A stretch of 15,093 nt of DNA from an uncultured Bacteroidales bacterium (GTDB taxonomy: Bacteria > Bacteroidota > Bacteroidia > Bacteroidales > Paludibacteraceae), in NCBI GenBank assembly GCA_937907165.1, contig CALCUH010000152.1, positions 1 through 15,093 on the forward strand, written 5' to 3'. The notes under the pieces were generated by a model, which worked only from the letters and a program-made list of their open reading frames with translations, was not told the DNA's origin and made no database searches. The number at the start of each line of letters is the position of its first letter. Within the stretch, counting starts at the first letter, position 1. Below are positions 5,313 through 11,386 of the stretch, piece after piece. The position numbers and the translations under genes are program-made.

Positions 5313-7835
5313 ATGAGAAAATTACTATTCTCTTTCGTACTGTGTTGGTTCTTTGTTGTCTGCGGTTTTTCCGCCACACCTCATACGATTAGTTATCAGG
5401 CTGTGGTGAGGGATGCCTACGGCGCTTTGCTCAAGGATGCTAAGGTGGGTGTCCGCTTCTCTGTCTTGCGTGGATCGGAAAACGGTACGCCGGTCTATGT
5501 GGAGGAACTCTCCGCCACCACCAACCAGAATGGTTTGCTGACGACGGTCGTGGGCAACGGACAGCCTACTGTGGGTACTTCCTTGAATGACATTGACTGG
5601 TCTGACGGAACTTATTCGCTCCGCACGGAGTTGGATCTTACTGGCGGTACGTCTTATACGTTGATGCTGACGAACCAACTGTCGACGGTCCCTTTCGCCT
5701 TCTACGCTGAACGTGTCTCTCCTGAAGCGTTCCCCTCTTGGATGAGGGGTGAGGAAAAACCGCTTTATGATTACTCTGAGATTCAGGGCGCTCCGTCGGT
5801 GCCGACGAAACTGAGCCAATTGGAGAATGATGCGGAATTCGTTACGAAAAAGGATCTCTCTTCCATGTCGAATGTCGGATCGTCTTCCTCTTCACTGGTT
5901 ATCTCTTCTTCCGACACGGCTGCGTGGAACGCTACGGTGAAAAGTGTGGCGACGTTGAATCTTCTTCTTTCTGATTTTGAAGAGACCGACCCTTCGTTTA
6001 AATCTTCTGTGGCGGCTGGTATTAGCTCGGCTGATACGGCTGCGTGGAACGCTAAACTGAGTGCTTTTGAGGAGCGTGAACCTGCGTTTAATAAATCCGT
6101 GGCGGCGGGCATCAGTGCGGCTGATACGGCTGCGTGGAACGCTAAACTGAGCGGCTTTACGGAGAGCGACCCTTCATTCAAATCTTCTGTGGCGGCTGGC
6201 ATTAGCTCGGCTGATACGGCTGCGTGGAATGCTAAACTGAGCAGTTTTACGGAGACGGACCCTGCCTTCAGAAATTCGGCTGCGGCGAATATTAAGTCTT
6301 CCGATATCGCTTCATGGAATGCTAAGTTGAGTGGTTATACCGAGAGTGACCCGATTTATAAAAATTCTGTGGCTGCGGGTATTTCCGCAAGTGATGTGGC
6401 TTCGTGGAACGCTACGGTGACGAGCGTGGCTTCGTGGAACGAGCTGTTAGCTAATTTTGAGGAGACGGATCCTAAGTTTGCCGCTTCGGCTGCGGCGAAT
6501 ATTAAATCTTCTGATATCGCTTCATGGAATGCTAAGTTGAGCAGTTTTACGGAGAGTGACCCTGTTTATAAAAAGTCTGTGGCGGCTGGCATTAGTGCGG
6601 CTGATACGGCTTCGTGGAACGCTAAGTTGAGTAGTTATACGGAGACGGACCCTGCTTTCAAGAACTCTGCAGCGGCTGGCATCAAGTCGTCTGATATTGC
6701 CTCATGGAACGCTAAATTGAGTAGCTTCACGGAGAGCGACCCTGTTTATAAGAAGTCTGTGGCGGCTGGCATTAAGACGGCTGACACGGCGGCGTGGAAT
6801 GCGAAACTTTCCGCAGAGAGCGATCCGATGTTCTCCGCTTCTGCTGCGGCTCAGATATCGTCGGCGGATATCGCTAGATGGAATACGAACGCTTCCGGCT
6901 CTTCTTCTGCGGAGGAGTTCGATCCGCTCTTCGCCGCTTCGGTAGCCGCTACCATCCAGTCGTCCGACGTGGCGGCATGGAACGCCAAGGCGGATCTTTC
7001 CGATGTGCCTGCCAATGTGAGCGCTTTCACGAACGACGCAGAGTACGTTACGATGTCGCAACTCTCCGCCATCCTCTCTTCTTTGGATTCCTTGTCGCTG
7101 GAGAACAAACGGTTGCGTTCGAAGGTGATGTCGATGGAACCGAAGGTGTATGGAACGGTGACTTACCAAAGGGCTTCGACCAATACCTATTCTTTCCCTC
7201 TGAATACGTTCAACTATGCGCCTGACATCTACCACGCTTTGCGCGAGGGGGATCGCATAATGTTTATTGTGCGCCACTCCGAAAGAGGATCCGACTATTC
7301 TGATACGGGTACGTTGAACGAAAATGGAGTGGCGCTGGCTCAGCAGGTGGGACCACACTTCAAAGGCGGATTGGCGGGCGTGAATGATGCCTTTTACGGT
7401 TCCACGAAAGTGACCCGATGCAAGCAGACCAGCTATTATGTGGCGAATACCAGAGGAGATACCGATCCGGCTTCCATCAATGAGGTGCATGCTCCGATTG
7501 ACCATCTGAATAGTAATTATTTTGGAATCGGGGATGACAATGCCGCTGTCAATTATTATAAAAACAACAAAACGACGGTCGATACGAAAGCGAAGGCGTT
7601 GATTAATGAGTTGTGCGAGATGTCGGCAGGTAAGACTTTCGCATGGTTCACATCCCATGACTTTTGCATGTTGCCGATGGTGGATTGGGTTTCCGACCAT
7701 GCCATCGTTTTCACCGCACCTGCGAATTGGATCAATTATATGTCCGGCGTTGCCGTGATTGTCCATCCAAACGGTTCTTGGGAGGTCTATCCGGTCCGTA
7801 ATTTGGAGAGCGGTTTTATGTATAGGATTTATTGA
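5313..7835 (+). CDS. Exported repeat protein with C-terminal histidine phosphatase domain
   Basis: The 840-residue product has five parts. (1) A signal peptide covers residues 1-20 (MRKLLFSFVLCWFFVVCGFSA). (2) A module at about 24-140 (SYQAVVRDAYGALLKDAKV and following) is widespread in Bacteroidota exported proteins. (3) A repeat array at about 195-561 is made of units with DPxFxxSxAAxI..DxAxWNAKLS. Short LENDAEFVTKKDL and FTNDAEYVTMSQL segments flank it, like those in tail-fibre stalks. (4) A predicted coiled coil lies at about 583-611. (5) A histidine-phosphatase domain covers about 640-840. It has the nucleophile motif RHSERG with H655, a second arginine R702 in KVTRCKQT, and the second histidine H782 in FTSHDF. 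Those residues suggest an active phosphomonoesterase held on a stalk outside the cytoplasm. No T9SS sorting domain is visible at its C-terminus (ESGFMYRIY), although its operon partner has one. The substrate is unknown. The phosphatase fusion is unusual for this repeat family. Confidence 0.85.
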   Translation: MRKLLFSFVLCWFFVVCGFSATPHTISYQAVVRDAYGALLKDAKVGVRFSVLRGSENGTPVYVEELSATTNQNGLLTTVVGNGQPTVGTSLNDIDWSDGTYSLRTELDLTGGTSYTLMLTNQLSTVPFAFYAERVSPEAFPSWMRGEEKPLYDYSEIQGAPSVPTKLSQLENDAEFVTKKDLSSMSNVGSSSSSLVISSSDTAAWNATVKSVATLNLLLSDFEETDPSFKSSVAAGISSADTAAWNAKLSAFEEREPAFNKSVAAGISAADTAAWNAKLSGFTESDPSFKSSVAAGISSADTAAWNAKLSSFTETDPAFRNSAAANIKSSDIASWNAKLSGYTESDPIYKNSVAAGISASDVASWNATVTSVASWNELLANFEETDPKFAASAAANIKSSDIASWNAKLSSFTESDPVYKKSVAAGISAADTASWNAKLSSYTETDPAFKNSAAAGIKSSDIASWNAKLSSFTESDPVYKKSVAAGIKTADTAAWNAKLSAESDPMFSASAAAQISSADIARWNTNASGSSSAEEFDPLFAASVAATIQSSDVAAWNAKADLSDVPANVSAFTNDAEYVTMSQLSAILSSLDSLSLENKRLRSKVMSMEPKVYGTVTYQRASTNTYSFPLNTFNYAPDIYHALREGDRIMFIVRHSERGSDYSDTGTLNENGVALAQQVGPHFKGGLAGVNDAFYGSTKVTRCKQTSYYVANTRGDTDPASINEVHAPIDHLNSNYFGIGDDNAAVNYYKNNKTTVDTKAKALINELCEMSAGKTFAWFTSHDFCMLPMVDWVSDHAIVFTAPANWINYMSGVAVIVHPNGSWEVYPVRNLESGFMYRIY
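5895..6995 (+). repeat. In-gene tandem array of 90-nt (30-residue) repeats
   Basis: One partial unit (from 5895) and 11 fuller units begin at 5988, 6078, 6168, 6258, 6348, 6468, 6558, 6648, 6738, 6822 and 6921. Most are exactly 90 nt. The fifth is 120 nt because of ten extra residues (TVTSVASWNE region), matched by a similar extension in the partial unit. The tenth and eleventh are divergent. Units 180 nt apart are most alike: 6001-6060 and 6181-6240 differ at only about two bases. This indicates duplication of two-unit blocks. Confidence 0.95.
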
Positions 7836-7842
7836 TTTATAG

Positions 7843-7874
7843 TTGTAGAGACGTGGTGTGCCACGTCTCTACAA
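7843..7874. terminator. Perfect hairpin between convergent genes
   Basis: Between the stop of the phosphatase-repeat gene (7835) and the stop of the convergent lipoprotein gene (7893), a perfect 14-bp inverted repeat (arms ttgtagagacgtgg and ccacgtctctacaa) surrounds a tgtg loop. It is symmetric, so it could end transcription from both sides. Neither side has a long T run. The arm GTAGAGACG resembles a dispersed repeat found in many bacteria, so it may be a repeat element as well. Confidence 0.55.
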
Positions 7875-7892
7875 TATCATCATCCATGTGCC

Positions 7893-8561
7893 TTATTTAT
7901 AGGCGTTATAGTAAATTTCGTGCCTTGTGTGATTTTCAATGTCTTCAAAAACGATAGGTGTTTTGTCTGAATTGAATCTGCTATCTGTCGCGATAGAAAG
8001 AAGCTCATCACCGTTATAGTATAAAACGGTGACGTAACAATCTGTGAAGTCTCCATCCGCTTTGAACGCTATCTTGTGGTCGTTGTCCCCGTTAAGCTCG
8101 TCTTGGGTGGTTGTTATCTTTACGGGTGTATAAAAGGATTTTGATACTTCTGAGAAGGTGACCTCTATGTCGTCTATACCCTTCGCATCGCTTAAATCTA
8201 TGTCTGGTGTCCCCCAGTTAACTATCGTTTCGTCTGCGGCTAAACAAGCTTCTCCCCAGTCCAAAACTTTTTTTTCAGTGAATGTTTTATCTCCGCTTTT
8301 GAAAACAATGTTGTATGAAAAGGAGATGGTAGCGTTGTTTGGATTGTGGATTTTCATGGTCAGCGTCGGAATGCCTCGTTTGGTATCCATGTTCCAAAAG
8401 GTGAGTTCGGGGCTCTTAAATGTGGCGTCGCCATCGTCAATCACTTCGTTTGTTTGGTTGCCCTTGTTTGGGTCGTCTGTGGTCTCGTCATTGTCGTCTC
8501 CGCAGCTGAAAAATGACACGGAGATAAGTGCGATTAACATTAGTCTAAATGTTCTCTTCAT
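7893..8561 (-). CDS. Putative surface lipoprotein, function unknown
   Basis: The 222-residue product starts with a lipoprotein signal peptide (MKRTFRLMLIALISVSFFSC) whose lipid-attachment cysteine is C20. The residues right after it are strongly acidic (GDDNDETTDD). In Bacteroidota such a sequence acts as an export signal that moves lipoproteins to the outer face of the outer membrane. The rest alternates hydrophobic and polar residues and is probably beta-sandwich. It includes a stretch SPELTFWNMD, then LTMKIHNPNNATISFSYNI, that resembles immunoglobulin-like modules. No catalytic motif was recognised. The ATG start is well supported by AGGAGG 8 nt upstream. The gene converges with the phosphatase-repeat gene and appears to be transcribed alone. 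Confidence 0.8.
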   Translation of the reverse strand: MKRTFRLMLIALISVSFFSCGDDNDETTDDPNKGNQTNEVIDDGDATFKSPELTFWNMDTKRGIPTLTMKIHNPNNATISFSYNIVFKSGDKTFTEKKVLDWGEACLAADETIVNWGTPDIDLSDAKGIDDIEVTFSEVSKSFYTPVKITTTQDELNGDNDHKIAFKADGDFTDCYVTVLYYNGDELLSIATDSRFNSDKTPIVFEDIENHTRHEIYYNAYK

Positions 8562-8569
8562 AATATATT

Positions 8570-8575
8570 CCTCCT
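8570..8575 (-). promoter_or_regulatory. Full Shine-Dalgarno site of the lipoprotein gene
   Basis: On the minus strand AGGAGG lies 8 nt before the ATG at 8559-8561. This is the full canonical ribosome-binding site. It is notable because the other genes here, as is usual in Bacteroidota, lack one. It fixes the start codon. Confidence 0.75.
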
Positions 8576-8758
8576 GTTCTTACTGTTATTTATTATATCG
8601 GAAAGGTAAGGAAAATTTATGATATCATCTGTCGTGAAAAGAAAATATTGGGTAATATGTTATGTGTGAGCGCTTTTGACGTCTAAACTTGATCGCTAAA
8701 TGACGGAATTGCGAAAATCTATTATTGAAATATTAGATGGAAGTGTGGACTTTATTGC

Positions 8759-8766
8759 TATATTTG
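8759..8766 (+). promoter_or_regulatory. Candidate -7 element for the membrane protein gene
   Basis: TATATTTG matches the Bacteroidota -7 pattern TAnnTTTG exactly, about 100 nt before the ATG at 8867. No TTTG is present at the right distance upstream, so the promoter call is tentative. Confidence 0.35.
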
Positions 8767-8866
8767 TAAATGGTTCGGGGTGAATGTCGACGGTTTCGTG
8801 GGTTCGTCACCGTGTGCAATCGTAGAATAGTTTACATTTATTGTTTCATGAAAAATATTTGATGTT

Positions 8867-9484
8867 ATGGCAGAGGTAGTCACGTTGTCTTATTTGACGC
8901 AGCGTAAGGTTGTGGGTTGGTTGGGCATTTTTTTGCCTGTGATGTGTATAATCGGTGGTTTGATGGTCCACGATCGTCCTGCGGAGTGGTGGTATAGCAT
9001 GAGTGCGACTTACCATTTGACGCCTGTGCTGACGATGATGCTGAGTTGTACGGCTATCTTCTTGATGACCTACCACGGATATGATAAAGGTGACCGTTGG
9101 CTTAATTTCGCATCGGGTATCTGTGCTTTGGGGGTGATTTTCTTCCCTTGCAACACGAGTTTCTTGGATCAGGAGAAACTGATCGGCTTCTTCCAGATTG
9201 AACCGGCGACTAGCCAGATTTTGCACACGATTTTCGCAGCCACGCTTTTCACACTTTTCAGCTTGAATATCTTGCTGCAGTTCACGAAGGGTAACAGTAA
9301 AAAGAAGAATCTGATTTTCCGTATTTGTGGCTGGGGTATGATCGTTTGCTTGCTTTGCTTCCTCTTGACAAAGGTGTTTCATCTCTTGCCGGGGTATTCG
9401 ACGATGATTTTCGAGTCGATTCTGCAGATTCTCTTTGGAACGGCTTGGTTGGTGAAGGGTAAGTTGATTGATATTGAGGACTAG
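8867..9484 (+). CDS. Six-helix integral membrane protein of unknown function
   Basis: The 205-residue product has six hydrophobic segments, at about residues 16-34, 51-69, 78-95, 118-138, 150-168 and 178-197. It has no signal peptide. Conserved-looking loop motifs include WWYSMSATYH (41-50), placed before helix 2, and YHGYDKGDRWLNFASGICALG (69-89). These recall a family of uncharacterised bacterial inner-membrane proteins with S-x-S-A-x-Y-H and Y-x-G-Y-D-K motifs. The histidine, tyrosine and acidic residues of these motifs lie near the membrane surface and could line a site, but no activity is known to me. It is transcribed alone: the next gene converges, and a terminator hairpin follows within 70 nt. 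The ATG start is the first in frame and gives a normal N-terminus. Confidence 0.85.
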   Translation: MAEVVTLSYLTQRKVVGWLGIFLPVMCIIGGLMVHDRPAEWWYSMSATYHLTPVLTMMLSCTAIFLMTYHGYDKGDRWLNFASGICALGVIFFPCNTSFLDQEKLIGFFQIEPATSQILHTIFAATLFTLFSLNILLQFTKGNSKKKNLIFRICGWGMIVCLLCFLLTKVFHLLPGYSTMIFESILQILFGTAWLVKGKLIDIED

Positions 9485-9492
9485 GGAGGTGA

Positions 9493-9527
9493 GAATTAAG
9501 AATTAAGAATTAAGAGGTAAGAATTAA
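9493..9527. repeat. Heptanucleotide tandem repeat (GAATTAA)x5
   Basis: Five 7-nt units directly follow the membrane-protein gene: gaattaa at 9493, 9500 and 9507, a degenerate gaggtaa at 9514, and gaattaa at 9521. Such an array can change copy number by slippage. It lies downstream of the gene and so is unlikely to switch expression. Confidence 0.9.
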
Positions 9528-9550
9528 GAAGTGTTTCTTTATAGTATAGG

Positions 9551-9586
9551 AAATGGCATGTCTGCTTGGCGGATGTGCCATTTTTG
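9551..9586 (+). terminator. Intrinsic terminator of the membrane protein gene
   Basis: The arms aaatggca (9551-9558) and tgccattt (9576-9583) form an 8-bp stem closed by a 17-nt loop. The right arm runs into a T run (tttttgtt). It lies about 65 nt past the stop codon at 9484. Confidence 0.65.
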
Positions 9587-9666
9587 TTGGCGGATTTGTT
9601 ATGTTTAAATGTTTGTCGGGTCCGCTAATCAAACAACGAGAGTTAAATCGGAGGCTCTTTTCTCAC

Positions 9667-9738
9667 GAACCCCGTAGGGGTTCCATATCGATAGAATAAC
9701 GGATTGGTATCCCCCATCAAACAACCCCGCAGGGGTTG
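9667..9738. repeat. Pair of REP-like palindromes
   Basis: Two near-identical hairpins lie 38 nt apart. gaacccc-gta-ggggttc covers 9667-9683 and caacccc-gca-ggggttg covers 9722-9738. The same CCCC-Gy/nA-GGGG core and similar spacer (catatcgata...) recall extragenic repeats common in Bacteroidales genomes. They may mark transcript ends or be products of a REP-associated transposase; no transposase is present here. Confidence 0.75.
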
Positions 9739-9858
9739 CACATAACATTGAATGCGATTATTGTGTATTACAATTATGTAATATATTTTTCGCAAAAAGT
9801 TTAAGCCCATAAAAAGTTTAGCGGACAGTAATATTAAATATTATGGATTTGTCTGTAA

Positions 9859-11115
9859 CTAGACGAATAGGTTGTTCCATACATGCTGGATGCGCATGGC
9901 GATGTTGAACGCCAACATGGGTGGCACGGCGTTGCCGATAACTTTGTAGGCGCCGCTCGGACTCAGACTGAAATTCTTTTTCTCTTCTGGCTTGATGACG
10001 AATTCGTAGTCGATCGGGAAGGTTTGAATCAATGCGCATTCTCTTGGTGTGAGGCGTCGTTCCGCTTTCCCCGCCTTCAGTTCGTCTATGTGTTTGCCTC
10101 CGTGTTCTGCGGATAGACGCCTATATTCGATGTTGCCGTGGTGCTCCGATCGAATGGTGGGACCAATCTTCCCTAAATCGATTTCGCTTTGCCCTTGGCA
10201 ATGCGGCCCCATGTATTTTGCTCCCGAATAGTACATCTGCGACAGGTCTGATGATTGGTCGGGCTCTTCCAAATCTTTGAATATGTCGTTGAGCGTGACG
10301 AATGGTAGAAGTCCGTCGCCCTCAATCGTGCAGGTGTGTGTCGGCTGCGGATAGGGGTTGTACTCTTCCGGTATCTCCTCCGACTCCAATGCACGCAACG
10401 CTTCCGGCTTTAATGCGTCACGTCTGATTCCTATGAAAATTACCCTTTCGCGTGACTCGGGTACCCCATAATTGCCGGCATGGAGCACGCGTGGGGGGAG
10501 AACGATATATCCGTTTCCTCCTGCTTTCGCAAAGTCTTTTTGGATGATTTCTTTGGCGTCGCCGAGGCTGATGAGCCCCTTTACGTTTTCTGCGACGAAT
10601 ATTTTAGGTTGTGTGATTTCTATGACTTCCTTCATCCACATGTAGAGTTGTCCTCTGCTCTCTTCCTTGGGTATTCCTGCGTCTATGCGCTTGGTCCCGT
10701 TGTGGGAAGTCTCCGAGTCGAATCCTTTCCTTTTGCCCGCCACGCTGAAGTCTTGGCAGGGGAACCCGCCCGTCACCACGTCTATGTTATCGGGAAAAAC
10801 TTTCGTTCCCGAACGGTGGAGCTTGACCAAATCGACGATGCTTTCGCTGTGGAATGTATCGGATCCGTGTCCGTAGCGTTTCATGTGATGGAGCCATGCG
10901 GTCTTCGCCTCCTTGAGGATGTCGTTGGCGAACACGGTTTTGAAACGTGTCTTGACTACCTTGACATGGTTCTTGTCTATCTTTTCGGCCACATGACCTG
11001 ATTCTGGATCTACGGATTTTATGTGTGCTATGAAATCGCCTTCAAAGCCCAAATCCATACCTCCGCACCCTGAAAATAGGGACAGGACGTTTAAGTCTCC
11101 TTGTTTTCTTGCCAT
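9859..11115 (-). CDS. DNA cytosine-5 methyltransferase
   Basis: The 418-residue product methylates C5 of cytosine in a specific DNA sequence using S-adenosylmethionine. All main motifs are present in order: motif I VLSLFSGCGGMDLGF (10-24), motif IV GGFPCQDFS (116-124) with catalytic C120, motif VI AENVKG (175-180), motif VIII VPESRERVIFIG (218-229), motif IX RLTPRECALIQTFP (354-367) and motif X GAYKVIGNAVPP (388-399). The recognition region between VIII and IX is only about 125 residues, and the target cannot be read from it. The ATG at 11113-11115 was chosen. A longer frame would start at a TTG (11142) that overlaps the promoter -7 element. No restriction endonuclease gene is adjacent, so it is either a solitary methylase or the remnant of a restriction-modification system. 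Confidence 0.95.
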   Translation of the reverse strand: MARKQGDLNVLSLFSGCGGMDLGFEGDFIAHIKSVDPESGHVAEKIDKNHVKVVKTRFKTVFANDILKEAKTAWLHHMKRYGHGSDTFHSESIVDLVKLHRSGTKVFPDNIDVVTGGFPCQDFSVAGKRKGFDSETSHNGTKRIDAGIPKEESRGQLYMWMKEVIEITQPKIFVAENVKGLISLGDAKEIIQKDFAKAGGNGYIVLPPRVLHAGNYGVPESRERVIFIGIRRDALKPEALRALESEEIPEEYNPYPQPTHTCTIEGDGLLPFVTLNDIFKDLEEPDQSSDLSQMYYSGAKYMGPHCQGQSEIDLGKIGPTIRSEHHGNIEYRRLSAEHGGKHIDELKAGKAERRLTPRECALIQTFPIDYEFVIKPEEKKNFSLSPSGAYKVIGNAVPPMLAFNIAMRIQHVWNNLFV

Positions 11116-11139
11116 GTGATCGTTCGTTCTTTTATGGTT

Positions 11140-11147
11140 CAAAGGTA
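11140..11147 (-). promoter_or_regulatory. -7 promoter element of the methyltransferase gene
   Basis: On the minus strand TACCTTTG matches TAnnTTTG exactly. It predicts a transcript start near 11133, leaving a leader of only about 17 nt before the ATG at 11115. No clear TTTG is seen at the -33 position. The element overlaps the alternative TTG start and so argues against it. Confidence 0.5.
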
Positions 11148-11202
11148 CGAATTTTTTTCTATGATATGGTCTAATTTATTGTTTCGTGTTTTCCTTCTTT
11201 TT

Positions 11203-11232
11203 TTGTGCATATCACGAATTTTCATACCTTTG
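11203..11232 (+). promoter_or_regulatory. Bacteroidota promoter for the PBP-hrpB operon
   Basis: TTG (11203-11205, within TTTTG), a 19-nt spacer and TACCTTTG (11225-11232) form a full consensus match. Transcription should start near 11239. The leader is then about 150 nt and has a GC-rich 6-bp hairpin right at the start (cgcccg 11233-11238 with cgggcg 11250-11255). No known riboswitch was recognised in it. Confidence 0.7.
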
Positions 11233-11386
11233 CGCCCGTAGTCGTCCCGCGGGCGTAAGCATCCGTGGAGTGATGTGTAGAAAATGATAAACCTTGTTGA
11301 GGCTAAGTAAGGGTTTCCCTTGCGATGGGAAGTATAGGTCGTTCGACGAGTGGTGTTATCGAATATTTAAATGTCTTGAAAAACAA

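Larger units (their letters stand above)
8562..8866. other. Divergent intergenic region without a gene
   Basis: These 305 nt separate the lipoprotein gene (leftward) from the membrane-protein gene (rightward). They hold the Shine-Dalgarno site of the former and a -7-like element for the latter. I see no RNA gene, no strong hairpin and no convincing small ORF in the AT-rich remainder. Confidence 0.6.
9485..9858. other. Convergent intergenic region holding repeats, no gene
   Basis: These 374 nt lie between two convergent genes. They contain a heptanucleotide tandem repeat, an intrinsic terminator and two REP-like palindromes, listed separately. The remaining AT-rich part (about 9740-9858) includes the short palindrome taatattaaatatta (9829-9843). 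No coding potential is seen. Confidence 0.7.

Noticed and set aside
5895..6995. The 90-nt periodic region as a CRISPR array
   Set aside because: The repeats are in frame and encode conserved DP..SVAAGI..DTAAWNAKLS residues, with no unique spacers. It is a protein repeat.
6702..7766. A 354-codon open frame on the minus strand
   Set aside because: It is antisense to the phosphatase-repeat gene, with Arg/His-rich, low-quality composition and no family match; a shadow.
9667..9738. The two palindromes as transposon ends or an attachment site
   Set aside because: No transposase or integrase is between or beside them, and they are near-copies of each other in an intergenic gap. REP-like repeats explain them better.
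11239..11386. A riboswitch in the long leader of the PBP gene
   Set aside because: There are only short local hairpins (such as 11233-11255) and no known ligand-binding consensus that I could recognise.
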